A DNA stretch of 64,000 bases from Fibrobacterota bacterium (GCA_023436145.1 JAEZKP010000045.1:54503-118502), one strand, 5' to 3'. Positions 53,463 through 63,492 are shown, numbered from the stretch's first letter. Notes: generated by a model from the sequence alone, not told the origin. Made by a program: numbers and translations.

Positions 53463-54791
53463 ATGACAGAGCTTACTGAATTAGTACATCAGAAAGATTT
53501 AAAGCCAATCCGCCATTGGCTTACCACTAAAGGAACTCTGGAAATAGCAGAATCTATCAGCCGACTGGAGCCTGAACAAAGGGCTATAGTTTTTCGTCTG
53601 CTGCCCAGGGATCGTTCTATCGATGTCTTTGAAATGCTGGACCCTGCTTTACAACAGGGTATTCTGAAGACTATGAGGGAGGGGCGGGTCCGGGAAATTT
53701 TAGAGGAAATGGAGCCCGATGACCGGGCAAGGCTTCTGGATGAACTTCCCCCGGCTTTGGCCAAAGGGCTTCTGGAAGGACTTTCTCTCAAAGAAAGACG
53801 GCTTACTTCAATACTTCTGGGCTACCCTGAACACTCTGTGGGCCGTATCATGAGTCCGGAATTTGTGGATCTGAAAATAAATATGACTGCCGGTGAGGCT
53901 ATCTCCAAGGTCAGAGAGTCCGGCAGAGGTGTAGAGGCGATCTATCTGCTTCCGGTAGTCGACGGGATGGAGAAACTAATAGACATGATTGAACTGGGGG
54001 ACCTTGTTCTGGCTGATCCGTCTGTTAAGGTGGGAACGTTGGTATCTGAAGAACCCTATTCAGTGAGAGCTGATCAGCACCAGGAGGTTGCTTCGAGATT
54101 GTTGCTGGAGACTGGTCTGATGGCTCTTCCGGTGGTCAATGATCAGAACCGGTTGGTGGGTATTTTGACATTTGATGATGCCATGGAGGTGTTACAGGAA
54201 AGTGACACCGAAGATATTTTACGCTCCGGTGCATCTGAACCTCTAGGAGCACCTTATTTCAGTGTATCACTTTTTACCCTCACCAGAACGCGTGCAGTGT
54301 GGCTTATGGTGTTGGCTTTGGCAGCAACTCTTACAGTCAATGTTCTCAATTTTTTTCAGGTGGCACTTCAATCCGCAATCAAGCTTTCCCTTTTTATCCC
54401 TCTGCTTATAGGGATTGGAGGAAATATCGGCTCTCAATCTGCCACAATCATCATCAGGGCTATGGCTTTGGGGGAGGTGCGCTTTTCCGATGTTTTTATG
54501 GTATTATTACGTGAGGTGAGGGTGGGTTTTTTTCTGGGAATCACTCTGGGCTTTATTGCTATTATTGTAGTGGGTCCTCTTTTTGGGTGGGATATTGCAT
54601 TCATTTTGGGAAGCTCTCTTCTTTCTATTGCAGTACTGGCTGCATTTGCCGGGTCGCTTCTTCCAATGCTGGCCAAGCGTATCGGAATCGATCCGGCGGT
54701 GGTAAGTGCCCCGATTATCTCCACTTTGGTTGATGCATCGGGATTGATTATCTACTTTTGTATTGCCAGTATCGTTTTCAACCTGAACTGA
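53463..54791 (+). CDS. mgtE: Magnesium transporter MgtE
   Basis: Protein of 442 residues. The N-terminal superhelical domain (RAIVFRLLPRDRSIDVFEMLDP) is followed by a pair of CBS domains (GRIMSPEFVDL, then LPVVNDQNRLVGILTFDDAMEVL). The transmembrane part begins near residue 280 and contains PLLIGIGGNIGSQSATIIIRAMALGEV, spanning the selectivity region of the family. Mg2+ flux gated by the cytoplasmic domains is the known activity. There is no clear ribosome site at the ATG (only GGGA 10 bases away). No M-box riboswitch fits in the 50-base gap. Confidence 0.94.
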   Translation: MTELTELVHQKDLKPIRHWLTTKGTLEIAESISRLEPEQRAIVFRLLPRDRSIDVFEMLDPALQQGILKTMREGRVREILEEMEPDDRARLLDELPPALAKGLLEGLSLKERRLTSILLGYPEHSVGRIMSPEFVDLKINMTAGEAISKVRESGRGVEAIYLLPVVDGMEKLIDMIELGDLVLADPSVKVGTLVSEEPYSVRADQHQEVASRLLLETGLMALPVVNDQNRLVGILTFDDAMEVLQESDTEDILRSGASEPLGAPYFSVSLFTLTRTRAVWLMVLALAATLTVNVLNFFQVALQSAIKLSLFIPLLIGIGGNIGSQSATIIIRAMALGEVRFSDVFMVLLREVRVGFFLGITLGFIAIIVVGPLFGWDIAFILGSSLLSIAVLAAFAGSLLPMLAKRIGIDPAVVSAPIISTLVDASGLIIYFCIASIVFNLN

Positions 54792-54826
54792 GTAAGCTAC
54801 ACCTGGGTGGGAGCGCTTCTGCTGAA

Positions 54827-55102
54827 TTATCTTTTTCTGATATGTCTCCCTGCCACCACCATTCCCGCAATACCGGAGAAAAGCATCAATAATCTGGATG
54901 GGTCTCTCAATGCTCCCTTATTACCTTCTTTTAAAATCCGTTGTTCTTCGGTAAAGGTAAGCCGGTTGCGGATGTCTGCATGCTGGTAAGAGACACTCCG
55001 ATTACTCTTCAGAGATGCATAAGTAAAGTCGTCTGACCATGGGTTACTCAAAACCTCCCCCGCCAGGATAAAAAATGTCGCTGCCAGCAGTACCCGGTTC
55101 AT
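54827..55102 (-). CDS. Small exported or membrane protein of unknown function
   Basis: A 91-residue protein. It starts MNRVLLAATFFILAGEVLS, a probable signal peptide, and ends with a hydrophobic segment (LLMLFSGIAGMVVAGRHI) that is a likely membrane helix. Between them lies a hydrophilic stretch. GGAGG five bases before the ATG supports translation. It is unrecognised. Confidence 0.6.
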   Translation of the reverse strand: MNRVLLAATFFILAGEVLSNPWSDDFTYASLKSNRSVSYQHADIRNRLTFTEEQRILKEGNKGALRDPSRLLMLFSGIAGMVVAGRHIRKR

Positions 55103-55241
55103 TTAAACCTCCAATGTGGATTTCATACCTGAGAGTATGAAAATGTAAACATGATTGCATGTTAAGACGTAAATAGGGTGAAGACCTCTATCCATTGAAT
55201 TACAGCAATATCACAGCCAATCGGTATGGAGAAAAAAGGAA

Positions 55242-56147
55242 TCAAAACTTGAAGGAGAGTGAAAATGAAACCGCTGATAGTACAAGCGAAGCAGCACCCA
55301 GATACCCAAATTTCTTAGCTCTTTTGTAGGTCTTATCCAAAAATTCTGAACTCCCTTCCCGTTCGTTTTTATGCATATCGTGATAATTGTTAAAGTAATA
55401 ACGCTCGGAAATAAAACATACAGCAGATGTCAATAAAAGAGCCGCCCCGGGAATCATCATTCTGGAATGGTAAAACTGCCTTTTCCGTAACTGTAAATAA
55501 CAGGAGTGTACTCCCGGTTGGCTGATCTCTATCGTATGATTTATAGGCTCGTATCCTCTTAGCTCACCTTCGATAGTCAGTATACCCACTGGTACTATCC
55601 ACTCCAGAGGAGTGACTCCTTCCAGGCCCGTTTCTGTTTTTATCCGCGCGCCTTGAGGTGAAGACTGAACCCGCAGATGACAGACATAATGGGTACGCAG
55701 ATTCTCGATGATCTTACGGCTAAGCACAGTTTTTACTGTGTTGAGTTCAGATGAACCAAAATTGAGGGTGATAAATGAGCTGCTTTGTGATTTTTGTCTG
55801 CCATCAGTGATATTGATCTTTACCAGATCGATCTGCATGGTGTAATTGGTGTCCGGAGTAGTTGATTGCACTTTTACCGAAAAGAGCAGTATCAGATAAT
55901 TACGGTTTTCATTTTCCGGACTTAGAGCAGCATTGAGCTCTGAAAGAGTGTATCCAATATCTGATAAAGGCTTTTTTAGTTGCTCGGAAAGGTTTTGTGG
56001 AGATGCGGATGGTAGAAATCTGGTAAAAGAGCTGTCAAAATCAAAGAAGATAAGTTCTTTTGTCTGAGTGTATACCCCTGCAGCCTGGCTTAGGCAGAAT
56101 AAAAGAGAATATCTGATTAATCGTTTAAAAAGTCCCTTGAATGCCAT
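55242..56147 (-). CDS. PEGA-domain membrane protein
   Basis: Protein of 301 residues. An N-terminal signal segment (RYSLLFCLSQAAG) precedes about 150 residues without a recognised domain. A PEGA domain follows near residue 170-230 (HLRVQSSPQGARIKTETGLEGVTPLEW, and REIGY-like closing strands). The C-terminal 70 residues hold two hydrophobic helices (MIPGAALLLTSAVCFI and YLGAASLVLSAVSFS). PEGA domains bind to surface structures or assist secretion-related complexes. It is divergent from nfo. Confidence 0.65.
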   Translation of the reverse strand: MAFKGLFKRLIRYSLLFCLSQAAGVYTQTKELIFFDFDSSFTRFLPSASPQNLSEQLKKPLSDIGYTLSELNAALSPENENRNYLILLFSVKVQSTTPDTNYTMQIDLVKINITDGRQKSQSSSFITLNFGSSELNTVKTVLSRKIIENLRTHYVCHLRVQSSPQGARIKTETGLEGVTPLEWIVPVGILTIEGELRGYEPINHTIEISQPGVHSCYLQLRKRQFYHSRMMIPGAALLLTSAVCFISERYYFNNYHDMHKNEREGSSEFLDKTYKRAKKFGYLGAASLVLSAVSFSLSFKF

Positions 56148-56287
56148 TTCTCAAATATAATCATTCTGAATCCCCCATTTCCATTATTGCAATCGTATTC
56201 ACGATTATTACCAGACAGTGTTCTGGCGATTGTATTTTGAGTGACTGGATCACTTTTCAGCATATAATTTCTTTTCAGAGGTGTCTT

Positions 56288-57127
56288 ATGAAACTGATCG
56301 GACCGCATGTATCGATTGCCGGGGGAGTGCAGAATGCACCGCTAAATGCAGCTGCATTGGGAGCTACCGCATTTGGAATGTTTACTAAGAATCAGCGCAG
56401 ATGGGATGCTCCACCATTGGATCAGAAGACTATCGACCTGTTTAAAAAAAATCTGGCAGAAAATGGTTTTCTACCCGCAAATGTGCTGGTCCATGACAGT
56501 TATCTCATAAATATTGGACATCCGCAGGATGAGGTCCGGGAAAAATCCTTTGTAGCCTTTATAGATGAGCTACGCCGGTGCGATCAGCTCGGGCTGTGCT
56601 ATTTAAATATTCACCCGGGAAGCCACCTTCAGCTGTGTTCTGAATCTGAATGTTTGTCAATTATAGCCCAATCTATAAACAGGGCTTTTAAGGAAACCTT
56701 AAATGTGACTGTCGTGCTGGAAAACACTGCGGGTCAGGGAACTAATGTAGGATACAGGTTTGAGCATCTGGCAGAGATTATAGACCAGATAGATAATAAG
56801 CAAAGAATTGCCGTGTGTCTGGACACCTGCCATCTGTTTTCAGCAGGTTATGATATAGCTTCAAAAGCCGGCTATGAGAGGACGATGAATGAGTTTGATT
56901 CGATTGTAGGATTTAAGTTTCTTAGAGGGGTGCATCTTAATGATTCGAAAGTTTCTATGGGTAGTAAAGTAGACAGACACCACTCGATAGGCAAAGGCGT
57001 TCTGGGACTGGAACCATTTGGTTTCATTATGAAGGATAGCCGTTTTGAGCAGATACCAATGGTGCTGGAGACTATTGATGAGACGCTCTGGGCTTCTGAA
57101 ATCCGTTTACTTAAATCAATGATTTGA
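56288..57127 (+). CDS. nfo: Endonuclease IV (AP endonuclease)
   Basis: Protein of 279 residues (E. coli Nfo has 285). Metal and DNA contacts are visible in IGPHVSIAGGVQNAP, YLNIHPGSHL, LENTAGQGTNVG, VCLDTCHLFSAGYD and HLNDSKVSMGSKVDRH. It cuts 5' to abasic sites and repairs 3' damage. The ATG at 56288 with AGAGGTG upstream is preferred to an ATG 49 codons earlier that overlaps the divergent PEGA gene. Confidence 0.93.
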   Translation: MKLIGPHVSIAGGVQNAPLNAAALGATAFGMFTKNQRRWDAPPLDQKTIDLFKKNLAENGFLPANVLVHDSYLINIGHPQDEVREKSFVAFIDELRRCDQLGLCYLNIHPGSHLQLCSESECLSIIAQSINRAFKETLNVTVVLENTAGQGTNVGYRFEHLAEIIDQIDNKQRIAVCLDTCHLFSAGYDIASKAGYERTMNEFDSIVGFKFLRGVHLNDSKVSMGSKVDRHHSIGKGVLGLEPFGFIMKDSRFEQIPMVLETIDETLWASEIRLLKSMI

Positions 57128-57310
57128 TGCTGATGAAAAACTTCTGTTTCCGGTGCTGCTTTTAAAGCTCTGAGCGGGTGGCAAAAACTATTTTAAAAAA
57201 TAACCTGCAGCGTAATTTATTCATACGAAATCAAAGCCGTTTTGAATTGTGTGCGCTCAGGCTATAACAGTTTCTAACCTCCATACACCCGTCACATACA
57301 TGGTAAAAAT

Positions 57311-58408
57311 ATGCCACTGCATTGGATCGCACTTAATGCCATCAGAGGATTGGGTCCGGTTAAAATAAAACAGTTGCTGGAAAAATATGGTGAACCGGAA
57401 GCTGTTTTTGAACAATCGCCTTCTAAATTGATTCAACAGGGAGTACTCTCTGAGTCAATTGCTACTCAATTGAGTGATCCATCAATTTTCAAATTTGCTC
57501 AGGAGCAGCTTAATTGGGCAGAAAAACTAAAAGTTTCGGTAATAACTCTTAAGGACAGTGCATATCCAACTTATCTGAAGGAGATATTTGCACCCCCACC
57601 TGTTATCTACGTGAAAGGAAAAATCGGGGTCATCCAGAAACATGCAGTGGCTGTAGTGGGCACCAGGTTACCAACTGTATATGGAAAAAAGGTCACCGAT
57701 TCTATATGTACTGAACTGGTGGAGCAAAGACTGGTGGTAGTGAGCGGACTGGCCAGAGGAATCGATACTTGCGCGCATCAAAGTTGTGTGGAGCACAGAG
57801 GAGAGACTGTGGCGGTTTTGGGTTGTGGACTTGACCGCTGCTATCCATCCGAGAATAGAGGACTGGCAGATAAAGTGGTGGAAAACGGGGCTCTGTTATC
57901 GGAATTCCCATTAGGAACTCCTCCTGAGTCATACAATTTCCCCAGGCGTAACCGCATCATTAGCGGGCTATCTGCTGCAGTGCTGGTTGTAGAGGCTGGA
58001 ATAAAAAGTGGCAGCCTGATAACCGCCCATTATGCCCTTCAGCAGGGAAGAGAGGTCTTTGCGGTCCCTGGCCCTATAAGCTCTCCGGTAAGCACGGGAA
58101 CATTTAACCTTATAAAGGAAGGGGCTACTCCTGCCCGCAGTGGCTATGAAATTGCTGAAAGTTTAAAAGTCACCACTCTGACAGTTAAACACCATACAAG
58201 CTGTCCGGCTTTGGGCTTTTCCATGGAGCTTTTGCAGGATTCAGAAAAAGTTGTTTTTGAACAACTTAGTAGTATACCAGTACGTATTGATGAAATATCA
58301 GAGAGAACAGGTATTCCACTTGCCGGTTTATTTCCGTTGCTGTTAAACCTTGAGCTGAGAGGTTTTATCCGGCAGCAAAGCGGGCAAACGTATGTAACGG
58401 GTTTTTAA
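57311..58408 (+). CDS. dprA: DNA-processing protein DprA
   Basis: Protein of 365 residues. A helix-hairpin-helix-like SAM domain at the N-terminus (AIRGLGPVKIKQLLEKYGEPE) leads to the Rossmann domain with VVGTRLPTVYGKKVT, VSGLARGIDTCAHQ, LGCGLDRCYPSENRGLADK and FPRRNRIISGLSAAVLVVEA. The end is a winged-helix (DLEMV-like, DEISERTGIPLAGLFPLL). DprA loads RecA on incoming single-stranded DNA in transformation. It heads a coupled four-gene operon, with one base of stop/start overlap with ftsB. Confidence 0.92.
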   Translation: MPLHWIALNAIRGLGPVKIKQLLEKYGEPEAVFEQSPSKLIQQGVLSESIATQLSDPSIFKFAQEQLNWAEKLKVSVITLKDSAYPTYLKEIFAPPPVIYVKGKIGVIQKHAVAVVGTRLPTVYGKKVTDSICTELVEQRLVVVSGLARGIDTCAHQSCVEHRGETVAVLGCGLDRCYPSENRGLADKVVENGALLSEFPLGTPPESYNFPRRNRIISGLSAAVLVVEAGIKSGSLITAHYALQQGREVFAVPGPISSPVSTGTFNLIKEGATPARSGYEIAESLKVTTLTVKHHTSCPALGFSMELLQDSEKVVFEQLSSIPVRIDEISERTGIPLAGLFPLLLNLELRGFIRQQSGQTYVTGF

Positions 58409-58695
58409 TGAGTAAAAAAAAACTTGTAATATTGTTGTTGACAGTAGCATTTCTTTCTTTTGTCTGCTTTTCGTTTTTTGGAAATCAGGGTTGGTTTGCA
58501 TTATATAAGGGTCATCAGCAGCTTAAAAGTCTTAAATATGAGGTACAGCATTCACAGCAGATGATTGACTCTTTAAAAAAAGAAATAGACAGATTAAAAA
58601 ATGATACATCGTATCTGGAAAAGATCGCCCGTGAGAAACTGGGGATGGCCAGAAGAGATGAAAAAATTTACAAATTCGTTGAGGGGAACGACTAG
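58408..58695 (+). CDS. FtsB/DivIC-type septum formation protein
   Basis: Protein of 95 residues. One transmembrane helix (LVILLLTVAFLSFVCFSFF) is followed by a coiled coil of about 45 residues with heptad hydrophobics, and a conserved tail ending YLEKIAREKLGMARRDEKIYKF. This is the layout of FtsB/DivIC, a small inner membrane component of the divisome with FtsL and FtsQ/DivIB. The ATG shares its first base with the dprA stop. Confidence 0.82.
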   Translation: MSKKKLVILLLTVAFLSFVCFSFFGNQGWFALYKGHQQLKSLKYEVQHSQQMIDSLKKEIDRLKNDTSYLEKIAREKLGMARRDEKIYKFVEGND

Positions 58696-59372
58696 TGTTT
58701 TTGAAGCGTTTTTTCAAGCAGGTCCGGAGCAACATCATTGCCGGTATACTACTTCTTATTCCACTGGTACTAAGCATTATAATAATGGTCAAGCTGTTTC
58801 AGTGGGTCGATTCTGTTCTTCCCAGCATCATCGGAGCGGACTGGGTTCCGGGGGTAGGGGTGCTGGTGATTCTTATCGTGGCTTATTTTGCAGGAGTTGC
58901 AGCAAAAAATTTTTTTGGAAAGAAGCTAATCAGTACTGCTAATGCTATTATTGCCAATATTCCGGTTCTAAATAAAGTTTATCTGGCGATTCAGCAGATT
59001 GTGGATGCCGCTACACTCAGCAAAAAAAACCTCTTCGAGAGAGCTGTACTTCTCGAATTCCCCAGACCTGGCAGTTTCGGTATCGGCTTTGTAACCAGCG
59101 AAAACAACAATGACTTTTCCATGAAAGCTGGTCAGAAACTGGTTTCGGTATTTTTGCCTACCACTCCTAACCCCACATCCGGGTTTCTGCTTTATGTTTC
59201 TGAGGACGAACTCATCGATTTGAACTTACCGGTAGAAGTGGCCATCAAACTGGTCATGTCAGGTGGTATTCTTAGTGCCGATGATTCTACGCGGCCGCCT
59301 CAGGCCTCGTCACTGTCAATAAAGGAGTGGATGGGGCTTTTTAAGCGCAAACGGCAGTCCTCTCTTTCCTGA
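58695..59372 (+). CDS. DUF502 family membrane protein
   Basis: Protein of 225 residues. It starts from a GTG (at 58695, GAGGGG eight bases upstream, overlapping the previous stop). Two transmembrane helices in the first 70 residues (NIIAGILLLIPLVLSIIIMV and VLVILIVAYFAGVA) precede a soluble domain with LLEFPRPGSFGIGFVTSE and FLPTTPNPTSGFLLYVSEDE, the family signature. DUF502 proteins are of unknown function. Third gene of the dprA operon. Confidence 0.88.
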   Translation: MFLKRFFKQVRSNIIAGILLLIPLVLSIIIMVKLFQWVDSVLPSIIGADWVPGVGVLVILIVAYFAGVAAKNFFGKKLISTANAIIANIPVLNKVYLAIQQIVDAATLSKKNLFERAVLLEFPRPGSFGIGFVTSENNNDFSMKAGQKLVSVFLPTTPNPTSGFLLYVSEDELIDLNLPVEVAIKLVMSGGILSADDSTRPPQASSLSIKEWMGLFKRKRQSSLS

Positions 59373-59384
59373 AAATAAAAATCT

Positions 59385-60134
59385 ATGGGTATACAGAAAA
59401 CCAGCGCTGTAATTTTGTCTGTTCTACCCTACCTGGAATCAAGTACTATCGTATCCCTTTACACCGATGATCATGGCCGGGTAAACGGTATCGCCAAAGG
59501 GGTGAGAAAGAACTCGAAAAATTCCCTTCCCCTGGAACGGGGAATTCTTATTGATCTGATTCTTTATGCTAAGCACGGCCGGGAGCTGCATACCCTTACA
59601 GACATTCACATTCTCGAGTATTATCCCTGCATAAGGGTTGATCTTTACAAAACTGCTATTCGTGATGCTGCTTTTGAGCTTCTTCTTAAACCGGTTATGT
59701 TAAGTGAACCCCATCCGGAGCTTTTTTCTCTTCTTCAGCAATTCCTTAACTTACTTCAGTCTGCAGATACCATGGAGAGTTGTTTTGTTCTGTTATGGAG
59801 ATTCTATTTTAAAATCGCAGAGCTGCTTGGATTTGCTATTCATTTTGAGTCCTGCAGAAGCTGTGGTCAGGACAGGTTGTTCTCTGAAGGCGGTTTTCTC
59901 GCGGTGGAAAGTGGTGGCTTGTACTGTAATAAGTGTGCGCAAAAAAGATCATTACCGGATACTTTCATTCAGGGAACCGTGTTGCAGAAGCTTGCCGGAA
60001 CCTCTTTACCTTTAAAATGCAGCTTCAGAGAACTGGTCCGTCTGAGCAGACTGGCTGCCTCCTACTGCCGCTTTCATCTGGAGATTAAACCCGAATTTAA
60101 ATCTCTGGAATTTATTGAACAGATGTCCTGGTAA
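59385..60134 (+). CDS. recO: DNA repair protein RecO
   Basis: Protein of 249 residues. The N-terminal OB fold (TSAVILSVLPYLESSTIVSLYTDDHGRVNGIAKGVRK) leads to a helical domain and a zinc-binding loop with CRSCG and CNKC. RecO with RecR loads RecA on single-stranded DNA. It starts 12 bases after DUF502 with no clear ribosome site, as the fourth gene of the operon. Confidence 0.9.
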   Translation: MGIQKTSAVILSVLPYLESSTIVSLYTDDHGRVNGIAKGVRKNSKNSLPLERGILIDLILYAKHGRELHTLTDIHILEYYPCIRVDLYKTAIRDAAFELLLKPVMLSEPHPELFSLLQQFLNLLQSADTMESCFVLLWRFYFKIAELLGFAIHFESCRSCGQDRLFSEGGFLAVESGGLYCNKCAQKRSLPDTFIQGTVLQKLAGTSLPLKCSFRELVRLSRLAASYCRFHLEIKPEFKSLEFIEQMSW

Positions 60135-60237
60135 AAAATACTGCCATTTTTCACTTCTGTAAAATCCCCGCAAATACAAAGTCTATAAAACCGTAATCTT
60201 CTTCCACGATTAAAAAATTACGAAAAAAAGGAGTTTA

Positions 60238-61083
60238 ATGCCAGTTACTGTTTCACATCCGGTGTTATCCGTTGGTTTTAAAAAATTTGGTCTGGTTCTT
60301 TCCGCACTGATTGTTGGCAGTATGATGCCGGATTTTGAGTTTTTCATGCGACTTAGTTTTGGCAAGACAATCGGGCACTCAATTGAAGGAATTTTCCTGT
60401 TCTGCATTCCGGTGGGGTTACTGGTTTTATTACTGTTTCATAAACTGATTAAATTTCCCCTGCTCTCATTGGTTCCTCACAACCACCAGATGAGGCTTTT
60501 TCCGGTAGCCCGGCGTTTCAGGTTTTTACCATTGAGAAATTTTTTAAATGTTGTTCTTTCTTTGGGAGTGGGTGCACTGACCCATCTGCTGTCTGATGCA
60601 TTTACTCATCATGATGGCTTTTTTGTGCAGTTTATTCCTTTGTTGAGTAAACCACTGGTAATTCTTCCTCAAGGGACCATAAGAGTATATTTCATGCTAC
60701 AGTATCTGATTTCCATAATAGGTGTACTGTTGCTTTTCTATTATTATTTAAGATGGTATTATAAGGCTGAACCGGAAAAAGAGATTATCCCACATCGCTT
60801 TCACATTTCCAGGAAAGTAGGTATTACAATTTCCATTCTTACTTTTGCCTTGGCAGCTGGAGTTACTTACGGAGTCATGCTGGCAAAAGGCAATGGTTAT
60901 GTTGAGCTGGCTAAATCCATAATTTCACTTTCGGCTATAGCCTCTGCCAGTAGTCTTATGATAGGGCTTATCAGCTTTGGTATTATGTGGCATTTTTTCA
61001 TTCCGCATCACAAGAGAATGGCTGTTGTCAATAATCAGAATCAAAATGAGAATAATATTCCAGTAAGCGAGTTGATCCCCTGA
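60238..61083 (+). CDS. DUF4184 family membrane protein
   Basis: Protein of 281 residues with at least five hydrophobic segments. It matches the DUF4184 pattern: PVTVSHPVLSVGFKKFG, GSMMPDFEFFMRL, and HLLSDAFTHHDGFFV, resembling membrane metal-dependent hydrolases of the YdjM/YfhO type with conserved Asp and His. Function is unknown. GGAG four bases before the ATG. Confidence 0.8.
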   Translation: MPVTVSHPVLSVGFKKFGLVLSALIVGSMMPDFEFFMRLSFGKTIGHSIEGIFLFCIPVGLLVLLLFHKLIKFPLLSLVPHNHQMRLFPVARRFRFLPLRNFLNVVLSLGVGALTHLLSDAFTHHDGFFVQFIPLLSKPLVILPQGTIRVYFMLQYLISIIGVLLLFYYYLRWYYKAEPEKEIIPHRFHISRKVGITISILTFALAAGVTYGVMLAKGNGYVELAKSIISLSAIASASSLMIGLISFGIMWHFFIPHHKRMAVVNNQNQNENNIPVSELIP

Positions 61084-61167
61084 AGACAGAGGGGAAAACA
61101 CCATTTTACAAACCGGTATATGTTTTGCTAAAATTTGTACCATTCACCCTGAAAAAGGAGTATGGTG

Positions 61168-62436
61168 ATGAATTATGGGAAGTATCTACCGGTTTGTCTT
61201 AATTTACTTTTGTTAAGCGTTTATTTTTCGGGACTTTTTCTCCATTGTGGCAGATCACCTACAGAAGCCAGGCGGTCTGAATGTGGTTCTATTCAGCTGA
61301 GAGCCCAAATTACTGAAAATCTGAGTAAAACTGCTGCTACAGCAGCAACCTCATTTGAAAATATTGTACTGGAGGTTTGGGGAATCGATATGGATACCCT
61401 GCGTTTCAGTAAAAAAATAAATGGAAGGCCTGTAGTTGTGACAGATACCTTTACCGGGATTCCGGCAGGAAACAGGCGCGAAGTTAAAATCTATACTACC
61501 GATAAAAGCGGATTTAAAGTTCATATCGATTCATTAGGTAACAGGGTGGTAAGAGTAGATCAGAACGCAGCTACTACTATTAATGCCCGTCTTATTCCTG
61601 CCGCAGGTTCTTTATATTTGCAATTAGCCAATGTTTCTACCTATGTAGATTCGGTGTTTCTATCATTTGTATCTACCGGAAGAACCTGGGAAAAAAGGAT
61701 GAAAAGAAGTTTGAAAATGAATATGAGTCTGGATAATATTCCGGATGGCACCCAGGGAACTGTCTTTTTTACCGCATTAAATTCCAGTGGTGATACAGTC
61801 TATCACGCCTCCCAAAAGTTAACCTTTAATGCCAGAGAGTCTTCAGAGCTGAAGTTTAATTTCGACTTCATTCCAGGATCAATAGCCATGAATCTCAGTT
61901 TGAAAAATACTGGAGTGACCCTCATAGCCATAAATCTGGGGAATCCGGAAAAATCAGTAGAAACAGGTTCACTTATTATCACAGAAATCCTGTATTCCTC
62001 TCCTGACTCATCAGAATATATTGAAATTTACAATCCTTCCGATGCTGCCGTAACCATAGATACATTGATACTTGAGATAGACAATTCCTGGAAAAAAATT
62101 GAATCCATCACTATTGCTGCTCATGGTTTTTACATTCTGGGAAGAAAAGCATATACCTGGGTGGATAAATTACTCCAACCCAGTTCGTTTCTGGATCTCT
62201 CGCAGACCGGAAATCTTATCACTCTCAGGGCAAAGGATTCCTCCATTATAGATCAGGTAATTTTTATCGGAGGCAGTAACACTTTGGAGTGGCCTGCGGG
62301 GGAGCCAAATAAGGCTATCTCTCTGGATTCTACTTCGTACAATGTTATAAGGAATAATTTTGGACGGAATTGGTTTTTGGTTACAAAAAAAGTGTCAGTA
62401 AACGACAGCCTGTATGGTACGCCTCATTCAAAATAG
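61168..62436 (+). CDS. Lamin-tail-domain exported lipoprotein
   Basis: Protein of 422 residues. The N-terminus has a signal peptide (LNLLLLSVYFSGLFLHC), possibly lipidated at Cys although the lipobox is not canonical. The middle 250 residues include beta-rich repeats without a recognised domain (IVLEVWGIDMDTLRF, VFFTALNSSGD). The C-terminal 130 residues are one lamin-tail domain: TGSLIITEILYSSPDSSEYIEI, AHGFYILGRKAYTW and closing LRAKDSSIIDQVIFIGG. Distinct from the three-unit lamin-tail gene near 13.7 kb. I take the ATG at 61168, seven bases after GGAG. Confidence 0.75.
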   Translation: MNYGKYLPVCLNLLLLSVYFSGLFLHCGRSPTEARRSECGSIQLRAQITENLSKTAATAATSFENIVLEVWGIDMDTLRFSKKINGRPVVVTDTFTGIPAGNRREVKIYTTDKSGFKVHIDSLGNRVVRVDQNAATTINARLIPAAGSLYLQLANVSTYVDSVFLSFVSTGRTWEKRMKRSLKMNMSLDNIPDGTQGTVFFTALNSSGDTVYHASQKLTFNARESSELKFNFDFIPGSIAMNLSLKNTGVTLIAINLGNPEKSVETGSLIITEILYSSPDSSEYIEIYNPSDAAVTIDTLILEIDNSWKKIESITIAAHGFYILGRKAYTWVDKLLQPSSFLDLSQTGNLITLRAKDSSIIDQVIFIGGSNTLEWPAGEPNKAISLDSTSYNVIRNNFGRNWFLVTKKVSVNDSLYGTPHSK

Positions 62437-62457
62437 AAATGGATCAGAAGTAATGAA

Positions 62458-63492
62458 TTAACCAAAGTAAAGTGAATGATAAGTTTCATTTATCAGATCT
62501 TCGGTGGCATACCATCCCAGACATTCATCTGTAACCGATACACCATAGCGTAGCGGTTCATCTGAAATCTCCTGATTGCCTTCGTCAATGTTGCTTTCTG
62601 CCATCAGGCCGCAGATGGGTAATCCATCGCTTTTCATTTTAAGACATTCTTTCCAGACTTTAATCTGATTCTGAAACAGTTTAGCAGAATTCATATGACT
62701 GCAGTCTATAATTAATGACGGATTAAGGCCATATTGTAAAAGCCTGGTGTGTGCGGATTTAATAACCGGAGCATAATAATTGGGGCCATTTTTTCCTCCG
62801 CGAAGTATCAGGTGTCCATACTGGTTTCCCTCACTATGGCGAATGCATACCCTTCCCTCCTCATTGATACTGAGGAAACTGTGAGGTTTACTTACTGCCA
62901 ATATGGAGTTGATGGCGGACTCAACGCTTCCATCTGTGGAGTTTTTGAATCCCACAGGTATTGATAATCCACTAACCATCTCCCGGTGAGTCTGACTTTC
63001 AGTTGTCCTTGCACCTATTGCCCCCCAGCTGCTCAGATCAGCGATATAGTGGGTTACCAGAGGATCAAGAAATTCCATGCCTGCGGCCATGCCCATGGAA
63101 GTAATGGAGATAAGAAGTTTTCTGGCCAGACGAAGGCCCTCCTCCAGATTGCATGATCCATTCATGAACGGATCATTAATCAATCCTTTCCATCCTACTG
63201 AAGTACGGGGTTTTTCAAGATACACCCGCATGATGATTAACAGACGATCCTCATATAGTTTTCTGAGTCTGTTGAGCCGGTAAGCATAATCCAATGCAGC
63301 CTGGGGATCATGAATCGAGCAGGGGCCTACTATCAGAAGAAGTCTGTTATCGATTCCTGAGATTATTCCTTCGATACTTCTTCTGGCCTGTAGAACAGTC
63401 TCTCTGGATTCGGTACCCAAAGGCAGCTCTTCTGCAAGTCTGGCAGGCGAAGGCAAAATCTCCAGATCCTGACAGGTTAGGTTTGTTTCCAT
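62458..63492 (-). CDS. DAHP synthase, class I (AroG/F/H type)
   Basis: Protein of 344 residues that condenses phosphoenolpyruvate and erythrose-4-phosphate, the first step of the shikimate pathway. Active-site motifs are VGPCSIHDPQAALDYA, MRVYLEKPRTSVGWKG, GARTTESQ (metal and phosphate site) and LRGGKNGPNY with DCSHMNSAK. This is the AroG-like class I-alpha form, normally feedback-inhibited by Phe, Tyr or Trp; which one is not readable. Its transcript begins with two consecutive attenuators (63520-63854). No other aro gene lies within the window. Confidence 0.95.
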   Translation of the reverse strand: METNLTCQDLEILPSPARLAEELPLGTESRETVLQARRSIEGIISGIDNRLLLIVGPCSIHDPQAALDYAYRLNRLRKLYEDRLLIIMRVYLEKPRTSVGWKGLINDPFMNGSCNLEEGLRLARKLLISITSMGMAAGMEFLDPLVTHYIADLSSWGAIGARTTESQTHREMVSGLSIPVGFKNSTDGSVESAINSILAVSKPHSFLSINEEGRVCIRHSEGNQYGHLILRGGKNGPNYYAPVIKSAHTRLLQYGLNPSLIIDCSHMNSAKLFQNQIKVWKECLKMKSDGLPICGLMAESNIDEGNQEISDEPLRYGVSVTDECLGWYATEDLINETYHSLYFG